Below are positions 40,530 through 48,690 of a stretch of 64,000 nt of DNA, in pieces. The stretch is taken from assembly GCA_035689115.1 (NCBI GenBank), contig DASSMA010000029.1, positions 35,316 through 99,315 on the forward strand, read 5' to 3'. Each line of letters opens with the position of its first letter. The stretch's first letter is position 1. The notes under the pieces were generated by a model. The model was not told the origin of the DNA. It saw nothing but the letters and a program-made list of their open reading frames with translations, and searched no databases. The position numbers and the translations under genes were made by a program. The stretch is from JAHFUS01 sp035689115 (lineage in GTDB: Bacteria > Actinomycetota > Acidimicrobiia > Acidimicrobiales > GCA-2861595).

Positions 40530-42777
40530 CCACGCCGTAGAGCGTGGTGCGCTGGCGGAGGGGGCGGCCGAGGGGCTCGACGACGGCGGCGAAGCCGGCC
40601 TCGTCCATGGCCTGGCCGTGGGTGGCGCCGGCCGCACGGGAGATGTTCTCGTCCATCAGGGTGCCCCCCAGGTCGTTGGCGCCGGCCTGGAGCACCTGCC
40701 GGGCGCCGGCCGCCCCCAGCTTCACCCACGACACCTGCACGTTGGGGATCCAGCCGTAGTAGGCGATGCGGCCCACGGCGTGCATGAGGAGCGCCTCGCG
40801 GAAGGTGGGGCCGGGGCGGCTGCGGCCCTGGAGCCAGATGGGCGCGGCCATGTGTACGAAGGGGAGGGGGACGAACTCGGTGAAGCCGCCCGTCTCCTTC
40901 TGGAGTTCCCGCGTGCGGACGAGGTGGCGGGCCCAGTGCACGGGCTGCTCGACCGACCCGAACATGATCGTGACGTTGGAGCGCAGGCCGACGCGGTGGG
41001 CGCAGCGGTGGGCCTCCAGCCAACCTTCGGTGTCGACCTTGTCGGGGCACAGGACGGCTCGGACCTCGTCGTCGAGGATCTCGGCGGCGGTGCCGGGAAG
41101 GGTGCGCAGGCCGGCGTCCGCCAGCCGGCGGAGGTAGCGCTCCAGCGGCTCGCCGAGGCGCCGGGCGCCCTCGGTGACCTCCAGGGCGGTGAACCCGTGG
41201 ATGTGGATGGTGGCCGAGGCGGCCCGGACGGCCTCGATGACATGGAGGTAGTAGTCGCCGTCGAAGCTCGGGTGGATGCCGCCCTGGAGGCACACCTCGG
41301 TGGCGCCCCGCTCCTCGGCCTCGGCCACCCGGCGGGTGATCTCGTCGAGGCCGAGCAGGTAGGGCGCGCCCCGCAGGTCGAGCGACAGCGGGCCCTTGGA
41401 GAAGGCGCAGAACCGGCACTTGAACGTGCAGACGTTGGTGTAGTTGATGTTGCGGTTCGCCACCCAGGTGACGGTGTCCCCCACCTCCCGGCGCCGCAGG
41501 TCGTCGGCCACCTCGGCCACCGCGGCGACCTCGGGGCCCCGCGCCGCGAACAGCGAGACAAGCTCGTCGACTCCCGGCTCCTGCCCGGCCTCCACGCCCG
41601 CCAGCACCTCCGCCACCCGGCCGCCCGGTGACCGGCGGGCCGGCGCCGGCAGCAGCGCGGGGGGAGGCAGGTCGCCGCCGGCGGCCCACCGGGGCTCGTC
41701 CCGACCGAGCCCTTCGGCGTCGCTGCGGCGCAGCACGGCGGTTCGGGTGGACGGCGCCAGCCACCGCTCCGGGGCGTGCACGTACTCGGGGTAGGCGGTG
41801 AGGCGGGGCGCCAGGGTGAAGCCCCGCTCCTCGGTGACGGCCCGCAGCCGGTCGAGCGCCGGCCAGGGCCGCTCGGGGTTGACATGGTCCGGCGTGACCG
41901 CGGAGACGCCGCCCCAGTCGTCGATGCCGGCGTCGAGGAGCACACCGAAGTCATCGGCCAGGTTGGGCGGGGCCTGCACGTGAACCTCGGGCGGCAGGAC
42001 CAGGCGGGCGGCGGCGATCGACCAGAGGTGCTCCGCGGGGGGGCAGGCGGGCGAGCGGTGCATGGCCGTGTCCGCCTTGGGCACGAAGTTCTGGACGATC
42101 ACCTCCTGCACGTGGCCGTGGCGGCGGGCCGACGCGGCGATGGCCTCCAGCGCCTCGAGGCGGTCCCCCCTGCTCTCGCCGATCCCGCACAGGATGCCGG
42201 TGGTGAACGGGATCCCCAGTTCGCCGGCCGCCTCGAGGGTGGCCAGGCGGCGGGGCGGCGCCTTGTCGGGGGCGCCGTGGTGGCAGGCCAGGCCGGCGTT
42301 GAGCGTCTCGACCATCATCCCCTGCGAGGGCGCCACCTCCCGCAGGCGGCCCAGGTCGGAGGGGCCGAGGGCGCCGGCGTTGGCGTGGGGGAGGAGTCCC
42401 GTCTCCTCCAGCACCAGGCGGCACATGGCGACGAGGTAGTCGACGGTGGAGCGGTAGCCGTTGGCCGCCAGCCACTCCGAGGCGGCCGGCCAGCGGTCCT
42501 CGGGCGCCTCGCCGAGCGTGAACAAAGCCTCGTGGCAGCCGGCCGCCGCCCCTGCGGCGGCGACGGCCAGCACTTCGGCGGGCGCCAGGAAGGGCGCCTC
42601 CAGGCGGGCCGGCGCGGTGGCGAAGGTGCAGTACCCGCAGCGGTCGCGGCAGAGCCGCGTGAGCGGGATGAACACCTTCGGGGAGAACGTCACACGGCGG
42701 CCGTGGGCCCGGTCCCGGACCTCGGCGGCCGCCGCGAGCACCTCCGCCGACGGGGCGGTGAGCAGGTCGAGGACCAT
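40522..42777 (-). CDS. fbiC: FO synthase (CofG-CofH fusion) for coenzyme F420
   Basis: A 751-residue double radical-SAM enzyme that makes the deazaflavin FO from tyrosine and a pyrimidine precursor. The CofG half has CRDRCGYC (Cys43, 47, 50); the CofH half has CTFKCRFC (Cys450, 454, 457), each an Fe-S/SAM motif. Other landmarks are LTLGEAPE-like FTLGEAPED, CGIGESRGDR, CLQGGIHPSFDGDYY and VQVSWVKLG. Length is normal for actinobacterial FbiC. ATG at 42777. Its presence shows that the cell makes F420 and explains the PPOX-type enzyme at 3954. Confidence 0.96.
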   Translation of the reverse strand: MVLDLLTAPSAEVLAAAAEVRDRAHGRRVTFSPKVFIPLTRLCRDRCGYCTFATAPARLEAPFLAPAEVLAVAAAGAAAGCHEALFTLGEAPEDRWPAASEWLAANGYRSTVDYLVAMCRLVLEETGLLPHANAGALGPSDLGRLREVAPSQGMMVETLNAGLACHHGAPDKAPPRRLATLEAAGELGIPFTTGILCGIGESRGDRLEALEAIAASARRHGHVQEVIVQNFVPKADTAMHRSPACPPAEHLWSIAAARLVLPPEVHVQAPPNLADDFGVLLDAGIDDWGGVSAVTPDHVNPERPWPALDRLRAVTEERGFTLAPRLTAYPEYVHAPERWLAPSTRTAVLRRSDAEGLGRDEPRWAAGGDLPPPALLPAPARRSPGGRVAEVLAGVEAGQEPGVDELVSLFAARGPEVAAVAEVADDLRRREVGDTVTWVANRNINYTNVCTFKCRFCAFSKGPLSLDLRGAPYLLGLDEITRRVAEAEERGATEVCLQGGIHPSFDGDYYLHVIEAVRAASATIHIHGFTALEVTEGARRLGEPLERYLRRLADAGLRTLPGTAAEILDDEVRAVLCPDKVDTEGWLEAHRCAHRVGLRSNVTIMFGSVEQPVHWARHLVRTRELQKETGGFTEFVPLPFVHMAAPIWLQGRSRPGPTFREALLMHAVGRIAYYGWIPNVQVSWVKLGAAGARQVLQAGANDLGGTLMDENISRAAGATHGQAMDEAGFAAVVEPLGRPLRQRTTLYGVVV

Positions 42778-42865
42778 GGCTGACCAACTTATGCCTCGCT
42801 GCGGGGGGCTCACGAAACCCGGCATTCCGGGCGGGGCCGCCATGCCCCACCCGGGAGGCGGTTGC

Positions 42866-42871
42866 TACGGT
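42866..42871 (+). promoter_or_regulatory. -10 hexamer TACGGT of a leaderless promoter
   Basis: It ends 7 bp before GTG 42879 and excludes the longer frame starting at 42870. Confidence 0.45.
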
Positions 42872-42878
42872 GGGCGCC

Positions 42879-43517
42879 GTGGCGGGTTCCAAGCGCGCAC
42901 GCCAGGTGCAGCGGGCCAAGCAGCAGCGCCTCTACGAGGCCAGACAGCGTCGGGCCGCCCAGCGCCGGAAGCGGTGGATCGCCGGCGGGGCGGTCGTGCT
43001 GGTCGTCGCCATGGTCGGCGCCATCGCCCTGCTCTCGTTCGGCGGCGGCAAGGGCGGCGCCTCCACCAGCGGCACCACCGTCGCCGGGTCGGCCAAGGGC
43101 AAGAAGTGCGTCGAGCTCAAGGACAAGCTCCCCAAGGGCTCGCCCCCGGTCGCCGTGCAGACCGGCGCCCCACCGAAGAAGCTGGTCACCAAGGACCTCA
43201 AGCAGGGCACGGGTGCGGTGGTGACGGTCAACGACACGGTGACGGTGAACTACACCGGCGTGGCGTGCTCCACCGGCAAGATCTTCGACTCGTCCTACAA
43301 GCGCGGCGAGCCCGCCACCTTCCCGCTCAACGGGGTGATCAAGGGCTGGACCGAGGGCATCCCCGGGATGAAGGTCGGTGGCAGGCGGCTGCTCGGCATC
43401 CCCTCGGATCTCGCCTACGGCGCCACCCCGCAGCAGGGCAGCGGCATCGCCCCGGACGAGGCCCTGTGGTTCGTGGTCGAGGTGCTCGACGCCAAGGCGT
43501 CGGCGCCTGCCGGCTGA
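42879..43517 (+). CDS. Membrane-anchored FKBP-type peptidyl-prolyl isomerase
   Basis: A 212-residue prolyl isomerase facing outwards. A very basic N-terminus (SKRARQVQRAKQQRLYEARQ) precedes one membrane helix (WIAGGAVVLVVAMVGAIALL), then a linker and an FKBP domain from about 110: VNDTVTVNYTGVAC, GKIFDSSYKRGEPATFPL, GVIKGWTEGIPGMKVGGRR, IPSDLAYG, and LWFVVEVLD. The two cysteines could pair. It helps fold exported proteins. GTG at 42879 is supported by the -10 element. Confidence 0.92.
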   Translation: MAGSKRARQVQRAKQQRLYEARQRRAAQRRKRWIAGGAVVLVVAMVGAIALLSFGGGKGGASTSGTTVAGSAKGKKCVELKDKLPKGSPPVAVQTGAPPKKLVTKDLKQGTGAVVTVNDTVTVNYTGVACSTGKIFDSSYKRGEPATFPLNGVIKGWTEGIPGMKVGGRRLLGIPSDLAYGATPQQGSGIAPDEALWFVVEVLDAKASAPAG

Positions 43518-43535
43518 GCTCGCCGGCCGGACGCG

Positions 43536-43564
43536 CCACGGCGGCCCGCTTGGGGCCGCCGTGG
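43536..43564. terminator. Bidirectional terminator between FKBP and the CooC-like gene
   Basis: Perfect 12-bp arms (43536-43547 and 43553-43564) with loop GCTTG, located 18 bp after the FKBP stop and 22 bp before the convergent CooC-like stop. Confidence 0.75.
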
Positions 43565-43586
43565 GCGAATCGAGGTGGTGGAGCGG

Positions 43587-44426
43587 CTACTCGGCGCTCA
43601 GCTCGGCCAGGCGCTTGTCGACCCGCTCGCGCTCGCGCAGGAGCGCCTCACGCTCGGCCTGGCCGGGGTCCTCGCCGGCCATGGCCTTGTCGACGAAGGC
43701 GACGATGGCCTCGACGGCATTCCGTACGGCTACACCCTGCTCGGGTCCCATGACCTGGCCGGAACGGTCCGACTCGACCACGTCGGTGTCGTGGGGGATG
43801 ACCCCGGCGAGGGGGACGCCGTACTCGGCGCAGACCGACTCGAAGAATTCGCTGTCGCCGGGGCGGGCCTTGTTGCCCACGCCGTAGACCAGGGGGATGC
43901 CCAGCTCACGGGCGAGGGCGATGGTGCGCCCGGCGGTGAGGATCGACTTGCGGGAGGGCTCCATGATCATGAGCAGCACGTCGGCGTAGGCCAGGGTGCC
44001 GCCCGAGCGGGACAGGTGCTCCAGGCCCGCCTCCATGTCGACCAGGGTGACGTCGGCCTCTTCCTCGATGGCTGCGCCCAGGAGGCTGCGCACGGCAGCG
44101 TGGCTGGAGCAGGTTCAGCCGGCGCCCGCCTGGGTGATGGCCATGGCGTTGAGGAGCGTCACCTCCGACGGGGTGGGCACGCCGTAGTCCTTGAGGAGCT
44201 GGGCGGGGCTGATGGCGCCGTCGCCGGTACCGACCACCAGGGAACGGGGGAGGACCGGCACTTGTTCGGCCGCCTCCGGCTCGAGGCCCAGCGAGAGGGC
44301 CAGGTTCGGGTTCGAGTCGGTGTCGACCGCCAGCACCCGCTGACCCCGGCCGGCGTAGACCTGGCAAAGGAGGGCCGAGGTGGTGGTCTTGCCCACGCCA
44401 CCCTTGCCGACGATGCCGATCTTCAT
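43587..44426 (-). CDS. CooC-like P-loop ATPase with in-frame TGA: candidate selenoprotein
   Basis: A 279-residue MinD/CooC-type ATPase if the TGA at 44117-44115 is read through. Family members load nickel into enzymes such as CO dehydrogenase. The deviant Walker A is VGKGGVGKTTTSAL (Lys13), with VDTDSNPNLALSLGL and Walker B VTLVDMEAGLEHLSRSGGT. The stop falls at residue 104 in GAG-U-TCSSHAAVRSLL, exactly where CooC proteins have the first Cys of their metal-binding CxC; Cys106 is the second. The frame is otherwise intact across both halves (44115-44426 and 43587-44093 would be called separately). The ATG has GGAAGGAGA upstream. The GTG at 44093 lacks a ribosome site, arguing against a second gene. 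A nonsense mutation or base-call error remains possible. Confidence 0.75.
44077..44108 (-). promoter_or_regulatory. Candidate bacterial SECIS hairpin
   Basis: Directly downstream of the TGA on the mRNA, UCCAG (44108-44104) pairs with CUGGG (44081-44077) and GCUGC (44099-44095) with GCAGC (44089-44085). This leaves a 5-base apical loop CGUGC starting 20 nt after the UGA. Spacing, small loop and a G in the first two loop positions fit what is known of bacterial SECIS elements. Confidence 0.5.
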
Positions 44427-44442
44427 GGTGTCTCCTTCCGGC

Positions 44443-44459
44443 GGGCCGCGCCACGGCCC
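44443..44459 (-). promoter_or_regulatory. Leader hairpin before the CooC-like gene
   Basis: GGGCCG/CGGCCC with a 5-base loop, between the TAGACT element and the ribosome site. It may end pgl transcripts or be part of the CooC-like leader. Confidence 0.4.
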
Positions 44460-44470
44460 CCAACGGAGCC

Positions 44471-44476
44471 AGTCTA
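44471..44476 (-). promoter_or_regulatory. -10 hexamer TAGACT for the CooC-like gene
   Basis: TAGACT on the reverse strand overlaps the pgl stop codon and would start a leader of about 37 nt carrying the GGAAGGAGA ribosome site, giving the CooC-like gene its own transcript. Confidence 0.4.
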
Positions 44477-45139
44477 CCGGGGCGCGGCCGCTGGATCGAC
44501 GAGCCAGACCACACGGTCGGCCCGGACGCGGGCGGCGGGCAGGTCCTCGCCGTCGGCGATGCGCTGCATGGCCTGCTGTTTCTCGGCCCCCGAGACGGTG
44601 AAGAGGGCCAGCCGGGCCCGGGCGATTCCGGACAGCGTGAGGGTCATGCGCCGGTGGGGATGGTTGCCGAGCGGGTCCTCGTTCATCACCACCAGGCGCC
44701 CGGGGTCGGCGTCGAGGGCGGCCGAGCCGGGGAAGAGGGAGGCGGTGTGGCCGTCGGGGCCGACTCCCAGGTGGACCACGTCGAAGCGGCCGAGCTCGCC
44801 GACCCGCAGCTGGTAGGGGTCGGCACCGTCCTCGCAGCGCATCGGGTAGATCGAGTGGGCGCCGCCCACCCGCTCCAGGAGGGCCTGGCGGCCCAGCAGC
44901 TCGTTGGAGTCGGGGTGGTCGGGGGGCACGCACCGCTCGTCGCCCCAGTAGACGTCGACGAGCCACCAGTCGACCTGGTCGCCGGCCTCCGCCGCCAGCC
45001 GCTGGTAGCACTGCCTGGCCGTCTCGCCTCCCGACAGGGCGATGGAGAACTCCTCGCCGGGGCGGTCGCCGAAAGCCTCGATCACGCAGGCGGCGAAGCC
45101 GCCCGGGACGTCGTCGACGACGAGCAGCTCCCCGTTCAC
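44474..45139 (-). CDS. pgl: 6-phosphogluconolactonase
   Basis: A 221-residue enzyme hydrolysing 6-phosphogluconolactone, step two of the oxidative pentose-phosphate pathway. Signature motifs are FSIALSGGETARQCYQRLAA, VYWGDERCVPPDHPDSNE, and HLGVGPDGHTASLFPGS with the catalytic His. GTG at 45139 overlaps the opcA stop by 4 bp, so it is coupled to zwf and opcA. Length is slightly shorter than average but all motifs are present. Confidence 0.94.
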   Translation of the reverse strand: MNGELLVVDDVPGGFAACVIEAFGDRPGEEFSIALSGGETARQCYQRLAAEAGDQVDWWLVDVYWGDERCVPPDHPDSNELLGRQALLERVGGAHSIYPMRCEDGADPYQLRVGELGRFDVVHLGVGPDGHTASLFPGSAALDADPGRLVVMNEDPLGNHPHRRMTLTLSGIARARLALFTVSGAEKQQAMQRIADGEDLPAARVRADRVVWLVDPAAAPR

Positions 45140-46134
45140 CCGGCGAAGCCTACGGCCGCAGCCAGGGCCTGCCCATGTGTGCGGTCGCGGCCGAGGTGGG
45201 TGAGCGCCTCGCCCAGGGCCCAGGCGAGGGGGTCGCCGGGCAGCGTGAGCCGGTCGTCGCGGGCGCCGTCGGCGGCGAGGGTCGACCAGGCGCGCACGAT
45301 CGCCGAGCCGCCGGGCCCGGGCATCTGCTCGGCCGAGAAGGTGGCGGTGCGCCCGCCCGCCTGGGCGCTCAGGTGGATGGCCGGCGTGAGCCCGGGGGAA
45401 CGGCGGACGGCGCCCGGTGGGAGCCCGAGGCGCGACGTCGCCCAGCCGGCGAGCAGGAGCGCCGGCCACGTGGGGCCGCTCACCTCGACCGCCCGCACGC
45501 CGGCCACGAAGGGCCGGGCGGCCGGGACCTCGAACTGGCCGGCCAGCACCTGGCGCCAGGGCCGCAGACCGGCCCAGCACAGGTCGAGCACCACGAAGCG
45601 CCGGGCCAGGGCCGCCACCGCCCCGACCTGGCTCTCGTCGAGGGTGGCGCAGTCGACGATCACGGCGCCGGCCGCCCGCAGGAGCGGGTCGGCCGGATCG
45701 GGCAGGCCCGTCACCCACCACACGGCGACAGGGACGTCGGCGAGCGTGAGCGGCTTCACCAGGGAGTCGAGGTGGGAGGCCGGCTCGCCCCGGACGACCA
45801 GGCGGATGTCCTCCGACCAGACGGGGTGCCCCTCGTGGACCGAGCCGTGGAGGATGACCTCGGCGTCGATGCCCGACGGCTCCGCACGCGGCCGGGGCAG
45901 GAGGGCGATGCTGCGGCCGGGGTGGCGTCGCCCGAGCCGGTGGACCGCCGTGCAGGCCCGGGCGACCTCGTCCTCGCCGGCCGCGACCTGCACCAGGTTG
46001 GTGACGCTGGCCCGGGTGGCGGTGCGCTGCTCGCCCCGCCGCAGCCCGCTCAGGGCGTCGAGCACCTGGCCGAGCCCGACGTCCTCGCCCCGCCAGACGC
46101 CCAGCTCGCCGTGGACGGCTACGGATTCCGCCAC
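45136..46134 (-). CDS. opcA: Glucose-6-phosphate dehydrogenase assembly protein OpcA
   Basis: A 332-residue OpcA, the actinobacterial/cyanobacterial activator that assembles or redox-tunes glucose-6-phosphate dehydrogenase. Typical parts are RTATRASVTNLVQVAAGEDE, HPGRSIALLPRPRAEPSGID, SLVKPLTLADVPVAVWWVTG and a C-terminal ATSRLGLPPGAVRR. GTG at 46134 lies inside the end of zwf (16-bp overlap) and its stop overlaps pgl by 4 bp. This is the standard zwf-opcA-pgl order of actinobacteria. Confidence 0.95.
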   Translation of the reverse strand: MAESVAVHGELGVWRGEDVGLGQVLDALSGLRRGEQRTATRASVTNLVQVAAGEDEVARACTAVHRLGRRHPGRSIALLPRPRAEPSGIDAEVILHGSVHEGHPVWSEDIRLVVRGEPASHLDSLVKPLTLADVPVAVWWVTGLPDPADPLLRAAGAVIVDCATLDESQVGAVAALARRFVVLDLCWAGLRPWRQVLAGQFEVPAARPFVAGVRAVEVSGPTWPALLLAGWATSRLGLPPGAVRRSPGLTPAIHLSAQAGGRTATFSAEQMPGPGGSAIVRAWSTLAADGARDDRLTLPGDPLAWALGEALTHLGRDRTHGQALAAAVGFAG

Positions 46135-47636
46135 CGGCGCCCGTCCCGCTCGAGGAGGCGGTCGGCCTCGCGCGGCCCCCACGTGCCGGCGCCGTAGCGG
46201 GCCAGCGGGGTGGCGTCGTCGGACCAGACCTCGAGGATCGGCTGCACCACCTTCCAGGCCTCCTCCACCTCGTCGGCCCGGATGAACAGCGTGGGGTCGC
46301 CCACCATGGCGTCGAGCAGCAGCCGCTCGTAGGCGTCGGGTGTCTCCTCCAGGAAGGCGGCGCCGTAGGAGAAGTCCATGGAGACGCTCCGCACCCGGAA
46401 CGCCTGGCCCGGCACCTTGGCGCCGAAGCGCAGGGCGATGCCCTCGTCGGGCTGGATGCGCAGCACGAGGGCGTTGGGGCCGAGGCCCCGCGTCTCCTTG
46501 GAGGCGAAGGGCAGGTGGGGCACGTCGCGGAACTCCATGGCCACCTCGGTGACCCGGGTGGGCAGGCGCTTGCCGGTGCGGACGTAGACGGGGACGCCGG
46601 CCCAGCGCCAGTTGTCGACCTTGACGCGCATGCCGACGTAGGTCTCGGTGCGGCTGCCAGGCGCGACCCCCTCCTCCTCGCGGTAGCCGGGCACCTCTGC
46701 CCCCTCGACCCAGCCGCGCTCGTACTGGCCGCGCACCACGTCGATGGCCACGTCGTCGGGCCGGAGGACGTCGATGGCCCGGAGCACCTTGACCTTCTCG
46801 TCGCGGATGCCCTTGGCGTCGATCGTGGCCGGGGGCTCCATGAGGGTGAGGGCCAGCACCTGCAGGACGTGGTTCTGCACGATGTCGCGCAGGGCGCCGG
46901 CCGTCTCGTAGAAGCCGCCCCGGTGGCCCACGCCCAGCGACTCGGCGACGGTGATCTGGACGTGGTCGACGTAGCGCCGGTTCCAGATGGGCTCGAAGAT
47001 GGCGTTGGCGAAACGCAGGGCCAGGACGTTCTGGACGGTCTCCTTCCCCAGGTAGTGGTCGATCCGGTAGATCTGCTCCTCCCGGAAGGACTCGTGGAGG
47101 GCGTTGTCCAGCTCCAGGGCGCTGGCCAGGTCCCGGCCGAAGGGCTTCTCGATCACCAGCCGCACGAAGGCGTCGTCGCCGCGCGGGGTCGACAGGCCCC
47201 GGCGGCCCAGGGCGGCGGCCACGCCGGCGAACACCTCGGGGACGGTCGCCAGGTAGTGCACCCGGTTGCCGGCCGTGCCCACCTGCTCGTCCAGCTCGCC
47301 GAGCACCCGGTCGAGCTGCTCGAAGGTGGCGTCGTCGGTGTAGCCGCCGGCCACGTAGCGGGCGTTGGCGACCAGCGCCTCCCACGCCGCGCTGGGCTTG
47401 GGCACCGCCTCCAGCACCTTGGCCCGGAACTCCTCGTCGGACATCGGCGTGCGGGCCACGCCCACCAGGGCGAAGGCAGGGGACAGCCGGCGGTCCGACG
47501 CCAGCGCCTCCAGGGCGGGCACCAGCTTGCGGTGGGTGAGGTCGCCGGACGCCCCGTAGACGACGAGGGCGCACGGCGGTGCCCGGCGCTCGGTGTCGAG
47601 CCCCTCGAGGAGGGGGTTGCCGTCGGCGCCGGTCAC
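46119..47636 (-). CDS. zwf: Glucose-6-phosphate 1-dehydrogenase
   Basis: A 505-residue enzyme that oxidises glucose-6-phosphate with NADP. The nucleotide-binding motif VVYGASGDLTHRKLVPALEA, the active-site RIDHYLGKETVQNVLALRFA, and the substrate strand VQITVAESLGVGHRGGFYE are all present; length is normal. GTG at 47636 has no ribosome site and lies 10 bp after a 23-bp hairpin, so its translation or transcription is probably controlled separately from gnd upstream. Confidence 0.96.
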   Translation of the reverse strand: MTGADGNPLLEGLDTERRAPPCALVVYGASGDLTHRKLVPALEALASDRRLSPAFALVGVARTPMSDEEFRAKVLEAVPKPSAAWEALVANARYVAGGYTDDATFEQLDRVLGELDEQVGTAGNRVHYLATVPEVFAGVAAALGRRGLSTPRGDDAFVRLVIEKPFGRDLASALELDNALHESFREEQIYRIDHYLGKETVQNVLALRFANAIFEPIWNRRYVDHVQITVAESLGVGHRGGFYETAGALRDIVQNHVLQVLALTLMEPPATIDAKGIRDEKVKVLRAIDVLRPDDVAIDVVRGQYERGWVEGAEVPGYREEEGVAPGSRTETYVGMRVKVDNWRWAGVPVYVRTGKRLPTRVTEVAMEFRDVPHLPFASKETRGLGPNALVLRIQPDEGIALRFGAKVPGQAFRVRSVSMDFSYGAAFLEETPDAYERLLLDAMVGDPTLFIRADEVEEAWKVVQPILEVWSDDATPLARYGAGTWGPREADRLLERDGRRWRNP

Positions 47637-47646
47637 GAGCCGGACG

Positions 47647-47696
47647 GTCGAGGTCTCGGATCGGGACCCGCCAGGGTCCCGATCCGAGACCTCGAC
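47647..47696 (-). terminator. Perfect 23-bp hairpin between gnd and zwf
   Basis: Arms 47647-47669 and 47674-47696 are perfect reverse complements around a GCCA loop. It starts 29 bp after the gnd stop and ends 10 bp before the zwf GTG. It may terminate the tkt-gnd transcript or attenuate zwf. Confidence 0.75.
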
Positions 47697-47724
47697 AGCA
47701 GGATGGAGAGGGGCTGGGAGCCGC

Positions 47725-48690
47725 TCACGACTCGGGCGGCTTCTGGAGGTCCTGCTCCTGCTCGGCCGCCTTCTGGTCCTCGGCGGCGGCCGCCTCGGTG
47801 AAGAAGGAGTGCCCCCCGAACTGGTTGCGGAGGGCGGCCACGATGCGGGCGGCGTAGCGCTCCTCGTCGCGGGAGGCGAAGCGGGCGAACAGGGCGGCGG
47901 TGATGACCGGCGCCGGCACCGCCCGGTTGACGGCCTCCTGCACCGTCCAGCGGCCCTCGCCGGAGTCGGCGACCACGCCCTTGATGGAGGCGAACTGGTC
48001 GGGATTGGCCAGGGCCAGCTCGGTGAGCTCGAGCAGCCACGAGCGCACCACCGACCCCTTGTTCCAGAGGGCGGCGATGCGGTGCAGGTCGAGCTGGAAC
48101 TCCTCGGCCGCCTCCAGCAGGGCGAACCCCTCGGCGTAGGCCTGGAGCAGCCCGTACTCGATGCCGTTGTGGACCATCTTGGTGAAGTGCCCGGCGCCCA
48201 CGGGCCCGACGTGGGCGTAGCCGTCGGGCGGGGCCAGGGAGGTGAAGACCGGCTCCAGGCGGCGGACTGCGTCGCGGTCGCCGCCCACCATGAGGCAGTA
48301 GCCGTTCTTCAGCCCCCACACCCCGCCCGACACGCCGGCGTCGACGAAGGCGACCCCTCGCTCGGCCAGGCTGGCGGCCCGGGCCTGGCTGTCGGTGTAG
48401 CGGGAATTCCCGCCGTCGACCACCGTGTCGCCCTCGTCGAGGATCTCGCCCAGCGCTTCGACCGTGGACCGGGTCGGCCCGCCGGCCGGGACCATGACCC
48501 ACACCGCCCGCGGCGGCGACAGCTTCTCTGCCATCTCCTCCAGGCTGGAGGCACCGACCGCCCCCTCGTCGGCCGCCTTGGCCACCGCCGTGAGGTCCCG
48601 GTCGTAGGCCACCACCTCGTGGCCGGCGTCGACCAGGCGCCTGGTCATGTTGGCCCCCATCCGCCCGAGGCCCACCATCCCTATCCTCAC
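47725..48690 (-). CDS. gnd: 6-phosphogluconate dehydrogenase (short, NAD-type)
   Basis: A 321-residue decarboxylating 6-phosphogluconate dehydrogenase of the short GntZ/YqeC class. The Rossmann motif is IGMVGLGRMGANMTRRL, the substrate motifs DGGNSRYTDSQARA and GVSGGVWGLKNGYCLMVGG, and the catalytic loop GAGHFTKMVHNGIEYGLLQA. The tail is Gln/Glu-rich. The short class usually prefers NAD; that is family knowledge. GTG at 48690 overlaps the pgi stop by 4 bp. Confidence 0.93.
   Translation of the reverse strand: MRIGMVGLGRMGANMTRRLVDAGHEVVAYDRDLTAVAKAADEGAVGASSLEEMAEKLSPPRAVWVMVPAGGPTRSTVEALGEILDEGDTVVDGGNSRYTDSQARAASLAERGVAFVDAGVSGGVWGLKNGYCLMVGGDRDAVRRLEPVFTSLAPPDGYAHVGPVGAGHFTKMVHNGIEYGLLQAYAEGFALLEAAEEFQLDLHRIAALWNKGSVVRSWLLELTELALANPDQFASIKGVVADSGEGRWTVQEAVNRAVPAPVITAALFARFASRDEERYAARIVAALRNQFGGHSFFTEAAAAEDQKAAEQEQDLQKPPES

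Noticed and set aside
40316..41764. 482-codon minus frame through fbiC and the repeat region
   Set aside because: Arg/Gly/Pro-rich shadow; the fbiC frame has both radical-SAM motifs.
43587..44093. Separate small gene starting at GTG 44093
   Set aside because: It has no ribosome site, begins inside the CooC fold, and continues the same frame as the upstream half; better read as one recoded gene.
43587..44426. Plain pseudogene call for the CooC-like gene
   Set aside because: Only one stop, at the exact CxC cysteine, with otherwise intact motifs and a SECIS-like hairpin; kept as a fallback explanation.
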